DNA of 64,000 bases from positions 4,898,001-4,962,000 of the forward strand of contig JAWZSP010000001.1 of the NCBI GenBank assembly GCA_034401135.1. Reading direction: 5' to 3'. A program made the position numbers and the translations under genes. Positions 56,249 to 64,000 of the stretch are shown here, one piece after another. This DNA is from Volutella citrinella (taxonomy: Eukaryota; Ascomycota; Sordariomycetes; Hypocreales; Nectriaceae). The notes beneath the pieces were generated by a model, which was not told where the DNA came from, did no database searches, and saw only the letters and a list, made by a program, of their open reading frames with translations. Numbering within the stretch: the stretch's first letter is position 1; each line of letters opens with the position of its first letter.

Positions 56249-56936
56249 GTCGGACTGGCCGCCCCCATGTCTGTTTCCTTGATTCCTTGAGTGGGCTGGG
56301 ATGCACGCCTCCGTGTGCTAGTGTCTGTGTGTACGTGAAATGTGGTATATTTGCTTGTGTGCCTACTGGCATCTTCGATACAACTACTGCTGCACGTAGT
56401 CCGTTGGGGAACTCGGCGTCTCACAGCTCACATTTCACAAAGCAAAGCACTGGCCCCTCTGGCAATTCTGCATCTCTGCGTTGTACATGCATACACACAA
56501 CTTGCTGCCGGAGACTGGAGACGGACGGGCAAACACACCATTGGTGTTTGGGACAACCAGGAAAGGCATGGCATCGTCCTCCAAGCATCAGGCCCAAGTT
56601 ATACAGCGCACTTCGTCAACAGAGACGGCCCATTGGCTTTTGATACAACGAGCTGCCATCACCTCAAGAGTCACAGCCGTAACGTGAGGGGGACCATCAT
56701 AGTTGACACAGTAACAAGGGTGATTGTAAATTGCCGTGTTACACGCCCGACTCGGCTCGTCCGCAGACAGTCAGAGGGAGACGAACCAGAACGCATTACC
56801 CCCATCATGAAACAAGGAAACAACTCCGCTCTCTCGCTGTCGCTAAAAATCCATTCGCCATCTGACGAGCTCTGGCATCACGCACATGCCGTTTTGGTCA
56901 CACCCCTCTCCCCCGTCTATCCATGGCTCCATGCAA

Positions 56937-56950
56937 ACACACACACACAC
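56937..56950. repeat. AC dinucleotide run
   Basis: Seven AC units followed by an interrupted GCACA. Confidence 0.85.
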
Positions 56951-57452
56951 GCACAAATTTGGCTTTCCTCTTGAGTTGTCGCCCCTGTTTCTCCTCTGCC
57001 CGAGCGTCCGCCTCAACCTCAACCCACACCAACCAAGCCTGTCCCCCCTTCCCAAATGCGCGTCAAATCACCATCGAATGCACAGGTCGTCCAGATGGCA
57101 GCTCGGGTGAATGCAAATCGTGTATGTCGTCATCGTGATGGCTATGATGCGAGGCATCACGCATTCTCTGAATGATGCAGTTTCGTCAAAGTGTCGTTTC
57201 GTAGTGTCGGAGAAGCATAAGGCGGAGAGGCTGCAGCCTCACCCCACGGCTAGCCGGCAACGAGGATTTCGGAAACAGTCGTTGTCGGGTATTAAAAGAT
57301 CGCGTTTGCCGTGGTGGGCGAGGCAGCGCAGCTCCCAGCCGCGTTTGCCACCCTCCTCGTGTGAATGTGAAAGAAAGTAATCAAGAAAAGAAACCAACGT
57401 CGCTCGTGCTGGCACTCTACCTCCAGCCAGACACGTCCTTCTGGTCTCGCGT

Positions 57453-58681
57453 CTACTTGACTTTAAGCTGCTCCAAGCGCTCCTGTATCTTCTTCAGAAT
57501 TTCCGGGTCCGGCTCGGGTTCAACCTTTCGGGGCTTCACCCGGGGTGAGTCGTCAGTCTTCTCCAAGCCACACTTGGCACATTTGGTGCCATTCTCGGCG
57601 TTGGTTGGGTATATAGCCTTGCAGTTCTTGCACTCATAGTGGGGAATGCTGTTGGGGCCGAATTCATCTCCAGGATAGCCAAACGGATACTTGTCCTTCT
57701 TGGGCCTGCGCTCGTGTTAGATCAACCAAACAGGGAATAAAGAGCAACGACAAGGACGTGGAGAGTAACGTACGGGTCTCGAGGGCAGTCGGTGCAGCGG
57801 ACGTGGCCGCACTTCTCGCACTTCTTGTTTCCGGAAATGAAGAGCGTCGAGCATTCGTGGCAGGTTCGTCTGACACGCTGGCGAGGTTTCTTGTGAACCA
57901 AGTCCTGACCTCCCGTCTTGCTGGGTCGAGTGAGGACAATCTTCTTGTCCTCGAGGCCAAACGAGTAATCCGGGATAATGGGTGCGTTCTCCTTGTTGGC
58001 CTTGATAATGGCAGCACGTCTCTCGCGGCTGGCGATGATCTCGGCCTCGGTGCGCTTGGGCGGGTAGCGAGTGCACTTGGTGCAGCGGGCGTGCTGGCAG
58101 TTGGGGCACTCCTTGGCCGACGAGAAAGTAGCATTGCACTTGTGGCAGGTTCGTCGAACACGCATGCGGATGGGCTTATCCATGCGCATCACTGTCTCAT
58201 CGGGAGCGGTTGCGGCCTGCAGCTCGGACAGCTTGATTTCCAGCCCATAACGCTCTCCCAGCTTCTTGGCGCGCTCTTCGAACAGCTGGGTCTTGGTAAG
58301 CTTCGTGACACCCTCCAACTGCTCGTGGCGAGCCTTGGCCTCCTCAGCCCTGGACTTGGGCGCGGGTTCACTGTGGAGATTTGTCAGTTTCTACGCATGA
58401 CCACATAAAGTTCCGTGACGAAGTAAATTATCGCCACGAGGCCCAAATGCAGCGGGACCTAGAGTTTAACCACCACGATGGGGGTCCAGCTCGAGGACAT
58501 TTGCATACCTCTTCTTTGCCTCGGTCTTAGCAGTCTCGCCCTTGGGTGCTCCGATGATCGACATTCGCTTGGAGGCGTCGCCTCTCTTGAGGACCGTCTT
58601 GACCCTCGAGACAATTCTGTCGAGGCCCTTCTTCTTCTCCTCCTTGGGAACGGGGCCCGATGCCTGTGCGGACGAGCTCAT
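57453..58681 (-). CDS. Fungal protein with three CxxC zinc modules, function unknown
   Basis: 340 aa in three exons: 58681-58509, 58370-57774 and 57705-57453 (introns 138 and 68 nt). Residues 1-57 are basic (KEEKKKGLDRIVSRVKTVLK). Two near-identical six-cysteine modules follow: C133-x2-C-x9-C-x2-C-x4-C-x2-C157 and C228-x2-C-x10-C-x2-C-x4-C-x2-C253, each preceded by RVRRTCH and followed by PPK. A four-cysteine ribbon (C282-x2-C285, C299-x2-C302) comes next, then a helical Lys/Glu-rich end. The 138-nt intron 1 is longer than usual. The pattern suggests zinc binding and perhaps nucleic acid or protein contact; I know no named family. Exon junctions keep the frame throughout. Confidence 0.85.
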
Positions 58682-61600
58682 GGTTGCGGTTGAACGGGTT
58701 TGGGCGGCTCCAGAAATTGGGCGTAATCCGATATGTCGATGTTGGGGTGTGTGCGAGTGGTGATACGTGAGGGTCGTAGAGTCCAGCAATCAAGAGGGGC
58801 GAAAATTACGATTGCTTCTCTTCGGTTTCTTCGCTCTGTGCCTGCTGCAGTCGTCGAGGGGAGTTGTGTGGACGTCGGGGCCGGATCCAGTGCGAGCTAA
58901 ATGTGTCGGGAGAGGTGATCAAAGGGTGATCAATGTTGGTGACGACGGCTTGGAGGACGAGTATTCAAATCAGCCCAGGCGATGCTGTCATGCCATGGCA
59001 CCGTGACGGAGGTGACGGCCAGCAAGCAGGTTGGTGATTGTTGAAAAGAGGTAGGAGGGAAGTGAAGGAAGGCGAGTGGGCAACCGGTCGACTAAGACAG
59101 CCGTGGGCGAGCCAGTGTGGTGGTATCAGTGGGAACCAGCGGCCCGGCGCTACAGACAAACATCAGCAAATGGGGACTGGGCTGGCATGGCAGGGACCAG
59201 GATTCACCCAATGTGCTATGGCCGCCGTACGAGTCTGCTCCCTAGCGCCCATCAGCAGACCCGGGGCGGAACCATGGCACCCCTCCCCCAGCAGGGACCC
59301 GCAGGGGACGGCAGAGCCAAGGAAAATAGTTTGGTGTCTGGGACTCTGGGAGGACGAGATGGGCTAAGACAAGCTGGGTGTACAGCACTCGCTGACAAGG
59401 TACCTGGCGCGTTGGTCGCAGTGGAGAGGAGGCCGGTGATAGGGACGCCCCCGGGGAGAAGGACCAGACGGCAGCTTGAGTGAACAGGCAGCTCGCCCAA
59501 GAATGATGAGACCTTAGGTAACTACTAGGTGCGCTGCTGGTTTCCGGTGAGTGGCAGGCTTTGAGGGGGCGGGCGTCTAGCTGCGACGAACGCTCCCGGG
59601 GGAACGGCGCCAGCACCGTGGCGGTCGCACGCTGGCAGCCAATTCAGTGAGTTCCTTCGGGGCCACCAGGCGGAGTCTTGCAGCAGCGGGGTGGGGAAGC
59701 CACTGCGAGGGAGGCATGCTGTGTCTCGCTGCAATGCATGACAGGCCAGCAGGCCAGGAAGGGGGGCCCCCAATAGGGCCCTAGGGTCCCCCTGCTGGGT
59801 GGCCGGGCCCTGCTGGAGCTGCTGCCAATTGCTGTGCGGCGTTCCGCACAGGGACTTTAGCACACCCCGGCGTCCTGATGTGAGAAAGGGGTGTGGCGTG
59901 GATCGATGCGGGCATGGGAGGCATGGGGTGTGGAGACAAGGCCCGAGGCCATGGAGAGCCAAATGTGACCAAAAGGAGCTGTTCCAGGGAACATGGCGCT
60001 TGTCTCTCCACTGTGCTGGGACCGGGAGCACCTTTGCACCAGCGCCGGCCAGTGGGCACTGTGTCTTGGGTGGCCGGACGCCAATGGTTGGCTGCACTAC
60101 TACATGTATGTCTCGGACTGGCCTCTCCCCTCTGACTGACGTGCTGGCAGGCGATAGCGGTGGCGGCGGCGTCTTTTTTCTCTTGTTGGTCTGCAGCACG
60201 TCCAAAGCGGCACTGCCAACAGCAGGTCTCGACGCGGCCGAACCAACAACGTGCGTGGACTGTGGAATGCGAAATCCCGAGGGACGGGTAGCAGGGCACA
60301 CTCGCGGTATTGCGCACGGGCACGGAACCGGCGGTTCTCGGTCTTGGTTCCTGCTCCGGTGCGGTGCTTTGGCCTGTCTTGGTCGCGCTCGCTCTCTCAT
60401 GTGAGAGAGAGATGGACACTCAACGGTTGAGGCGCGTCAAGCGTTTTGCAGCACGAGATGGGCGGGATATTAGGCCACGTCTGTGCTTGCTGCGACTGAC
60501 TGACGTCGGAATGGGGGATGGGATTCAGGAGTTCGGTCTCTGCCTGGTGCGTTCCCTTTCCAGTTTCGCTTTCCCTTGTCGACCTCCCGGACTCGGCGCT
60601 CCGCTCCGAGCCCGTTCCTCTCTGGGAGGATGGCAAGTGTCAAGATTCGAGTGGCAGACCAGTTTTTGCCTATTCCAGACGTTGGCCTTCCGCATCCAGC
60701 AACCAAAAGGTCCGCTGGCGCTTCGTCGGGCAGCGCCACAGCGCCTTAGCGCAGGAAAACGCGGTATCGCGAACGTGGCTAAATTGGTGCCATCCAGACC
60801 GACCCGACCTTGGCAGCATTTCAGGCGGTTACTAAGCCGGCCATCACAGCATGCTTGCGCTGCCCTCAGGCGTTCCGCACAGGGGCCTTGGGCGCTTCCT
60901 TGCCAAAAGTACTACTAGCCCAATGTGGTGAGAGTCCGTCCAAAATCCTGCTCCGCTCGCTAACACCCCCCGTATCCACCAGGCCCGCTTCCCGCCCATA
61001 AACCCGTAGCATGGTATCGGTCCATTTGACCCATGATCCCTCTCCCGGAACCCAGCAATCTGGGACGCTTGTGAACAGAATAAAAACTGTGCGTGCAAAC
61101 GACGGACGTTGCTTCGTTGGCAAGCAGTGCACGGGCAACCGAGCGGGTAAGGCAACACCAATACTCGTACTCTAGGAAATTAGTTATTGGTTATTTCGAT
61201 TATTTGAGCCCAATTGCTGATGTTTCGCGCCGCTCAGGAGTCCATGTCTCTCTCTGCCCTGGCACACCGACAGGATCGAGCCTTCCTCGCAGCAGGACGG
61301 CGACAGCGGAAAGTAACCAGCCTTCGTATAAATGTACCGTGCCAGCCGCCGCCACCTACTGTCGCATGAAGTAAGTACTGTAGCAAATTGGGCTCCTCTG
61401 GCCAACAGCCATGGATCATGGCCTGCCGGCCTGGGCAGGAATTCATAAAGGGCCAACAACTCCGGGCTTGCAGGGCATCCCCGCACTTTGGTGGAAGGGG
61501 TCGTCGTTGCTGGTTCCCCATCCTTAGGTACCGACACAGTCACAATGCCTCATGTCGCAGGCGGACCCGGTACTTCTCACCAAAGTAGCAGTCCGTCCGC

Positions 61601-64000
61601 AGCGGGAATCCAGATCCCGGACCGAGATACCTGACGCCCCCGGGGAGCCTGTCCAGGTCAGGTATGAGACAAGTACAGCCGTTGCCGCTCTGATCGAACA
61701 CTGGCTGCCTGCATCGGGCTTCTCTTCCCTTCACGAACATCGGCACGCACACCAATTATGGGTGCAAAATCGCCCCCAGCCGTTGGGGCGATGCTGTGCC
61801 GCTGCGTCGCAAGCGGCCATCGGTCAGTCAGTCCACCACCAGACCCCGTCAGGTTGAGACACCACCAACCAATCATGCGCCCACCACGCCAATTGCCGTG
61901 AATCGTGGCGATTGCTGGCGGATTCTCGCCTTCGATAGCCTAGGCAGGCCTGTTTGACAGTAATTAATGTAAGGCTCCCTCTGGCTCAGACACTGCGGCC
62001 ACAGGTCCCACTAGCACGGTTTGACTTCCCGGCCCTTGGCCTCGGCTCACGATCTGGACTCGGCCGGGCGTCAAATGACATCGTTGGGCTCGCAGGTCAA
62101 TCCTTCACCGCCGCCGCGGCGCAGTCACCACGATGCGATGGGAAATTTCCCGTGGTTGCAGCATGCGAGCGTGGTTGAGCCATCGCCATGGATCATCGCT
62201 CCTCAATATCGCCACATCAACATGCCATCGACCCTGGGTTGCCATGTATGTAACGTGCGACGCCTGCCGTGTCCCGACAGCTTGGATTCGGCCATTATAG
62301 GACCACCCGCTGCCTCCCGTAAAGCATGGACGACATGGAGGTGTTCTGTGCACAATGACAGCGCACTGGTGACGCGCCCCCCGCCCTGCCCGCCCATCCT
62401 TCTTCTCCTAGCGCACGCCCCCCCTCCTTTGACGTGGCCGGCGCCCCAGGAGTTTCAACAGGTTTCCGGCCAGCTCCCGACACATCCTCTGGTCCATTCC
62501 CGAATATATGCGGCTGCGATAGAGAAGAAATGTAGTGGCTGGATCGTATCTGGAGCCCAATGCCGTCGATGTGAAGCCAAAGCGACTGGCTGCTCAACAT
62601 CCATCCTGCTCGAGATGGCCGTAATACAGCGCAGCAAAAAAAAAAATCATGTTCCTACTCCCTTCTGCACGCGACCAGTCCTCACACGTTGCGAATCTGT
62701 GAGTTTAAAGCTGAGACTAATGTAAATTACCCACTTCCACCTGAAAGCTACTCTAGAGTACGTTGTGCTACTATAATCCGATATAAGGTATGCAAACATT
62801 GAAGCCTCCACTTCGGAGACTTCACAACGGGCCAACCGGACTATGCGGTCCAAATCTTAGTCCTTCAGCGGCCCCGGAGCATTCCAGCAACCCACATGAC
62901 TGTACCCGCCTTCAATCCGGTCCCCTCGGGTATTCCGTTACGAAGGTTCTACTGGAACCATTGCAATGTCTGCGCGCACATTCCGTCTGTCCTCGGCTGA
63001 TCTTGGTCAATTGCGATTCCAAAGATGCGTGTGTTACGGATCAAACCCCCACATCTGGATGGAAGGCAGTGAGGGCGTGGCATGACCTACCAACGTGCTC
63101 AACCTGCTCAACATCCACTCCCGCGGCGACGTCGTGGTCTGATTTCTGACCCTTCGGCAGCTTGGTACCGCTCTGGAGAAGCCCGTGGTCGCTTCCAGCA
63201 GGCTAGAAACGGTGGACCGGCGTGGAGCTGTTTCATTGGAGCTCCAAGGGAGGGTAACGTTAGCAAAAGGAGGCTTGCCCCGCGACGGGGACTCGGGAGG
63301 CGGGCCTAGTTCCACTTCGTCGCATACGAGGGTCGTCGACCAACATGCAGAAAATAGAGAGTGTCCGTTACATCGAGACTCTTTTTCCATCATAGGACCG
63401 CAATGTGCAGAACTGTCCCTACCGTTGACGGCGAGAGCAGATGAAGCCATGACAGGGAACATGAGCGAAGCGACATGGACGGTGAGACTTGAGTTCCCAA
63501 TCAGCCCATGCGGTTCATCGGATTATGCGATCCAGATGTTATGCATATCCAAGCGCCAAAGAGTAGGCCCGCAGACAGAAACATACACGATACAATTGGG
63601 AAGCTGGAAGTTGCGTGCCATGCTTGCTCACTCCGCGGCTACAGCCAAAGCGATCGCTGCTCCAGCCATTGACATCAAAACCCATTGTAGGAAAATGCAG
63701 ATTCTGGATACGTACAGATCGTGGAGTCTCACGGCCGTAGCTGTTGTTCGTCCAAAAGGAACTTCCACTGAGACAGCCAGCCTAACAAAACATCAGACTT
63801 GTCGGGCTTCATCGGCCTAAACGCGCAGGTGACTGGGGAAAATACACTTGACCGCTCTTCGTTGGTATACAATGTCTTACAGGCACGGATTGTATTCACT
63901 ACTCATGGCCCGAATCGAGCTTGTTCCTCGCCTCATATGTTGACCTGGGTCCTCGGGACGGCCAGGCTTCCGGATCTGCTCATCACATCGCTTGAGATGA
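58682..64000. other. Long region without a supported gene
   Basis: 5.3 kb to the window edge. Several open frames of 100-290 codons exist on both strands (for example 59525-60400 minus, 60310-60918 plus, 63185-63820 plus), but they overlap each other, have skewed composition (R, P, H, W, C) and show no domain. A 16-base direct repeat lies at 59838-59853 and 60869-60884. I find no terminal repeats or transposase. Confidence 0.5.
59838..60884 (+). repeat. Direct repeat of 16 bases, two copies 1.03 kb apart
   Basis: GGCGTTCCGCACAGGG occurs at 59838-59853 and 60869-60884; the flanks then diverge. Copies span the interval given. Confidence 0.8.

Larger units (their letters stand above)
55096..57452. 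other. Intergenic region with short repeats
   Basis: 2.36 kb between the synthetase 3' end and the zinc-module gene 3' end. It contains an ACATGT-type palindromic repeat (55514-55537), a CTGG repeat (56226-56248) and an AC dinucleotide run (56937-56950). No gene supported. Confidence 0.5.

Noticed and set aside
59525..60400. Minus-strand open frame of 291 codons
   Set aside because: Overlaps other frames of similar length in both strands; proline/histidine/arginine-rich with no recognisable fold.
62837..63537. Similar 19-base stretches at 62837-62855 and 63519-63537 differing by three transitions
   Set aside because: Looks like repeat-induced mutation of a duplicate, but the similarity does not extend beyond these bases, so chance is likely.
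63185..63820. Plus-strand open frame of 211 codons near the window end
   Set aside because: No domain, no splice or composition support.
1..64000. tRNA, rRNA, CRISPR and transposon signals
   Set aside because: I looked for B-box-like GGTTCGANTCC on both strands, terminal repeats, regularly spaced repeats and transposase or reverse transcriptase motifs and found none; a covariance-model search would be needed to be certain about small RNAs.

Overview
This window looks like nuclear DNA of a filamentous ascomycete, most likely a Sordariomycete and plausibly Hypocreales. Genes carry short introns (about 43 to 80 nt, with one long exception) that have GTNNGT donors, CTNAC branch sites and YAG acceptors. 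The gene set is typically fungal: a SreA-type GATA repressor, Sec1, Clr2, Bre2, Nse1 and a xi-class glutathione transferase. I cannot name the genus. I see no tRNA, rRNA, CRISPR array or intact mobile element. Exon boundaries were worked out by hand from frame continuity and splice consensus; no database was searched.

Layout. 1-5.3 kb: the 3' part of a fungal transcription factor (+), a class III Old Yellow Enzyme (-) and a G-patch protein (+). 6.8-12.8 kb: SEC1 (+) converging on an eIF4E-binding 4E-T-like protein (-). 14.9-22.0 kb: four exons-rich minus-strand genes in a row, namely a glutathionyl-hydroquinone reductase type transferase, the ubiquitin-activating enzyme UBA1 and FKBP12 (three genes in total, with UBA1 the largest). 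25.7-28.9 kb: a C2-domain protein (+) and a hotdog thioesterase (-), convergent. 29.2-38.6 kb: two minus-strand transcription factors separated by 3.9 kb without a gene, a very large homeodomain/C2H2 protein and the iron regulator SreA. 41.4-51.7 kb: BRE2 (+), a single-pass membrane protein (-), NSE1 (-), a seven-segment membrane protein (+) and the silencing factor CLR2 (+). 52.0-55.1 kb: a disrupted nuclease-fold gene (-) head to head with a tryptophanyl-tRNA synthetase gene (+) whose frame and one donor site are also disrupted. 57.5-58.7 kb: a protein with three CxxC zinc modules. 58.7-64.0 kb: no gene that I can support.

Most genes are housekeeping or chromatin functions that do not form one pathway. 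BRE2 (Set1/COMPASS histone methylation), CLR2 (heterochromatin silencing) and NSE1 (Smc5/6) lie within 11 kb, but nothing shows they are co-regulated. The parts that most merit a second look are the homeodomain protein, which combines a Zn2Cys6-like cysteine pattern, a TALE-like homeodomain, C2H2 fingers and five tandem modules resembling CENP-B/Tc5 helix-turn-helix domains; the pair of broken genes at 52-55 kb; a candidate mitochondrial leader on the glutathione transferase; and an uncharacterised seven-segment membrane protein.
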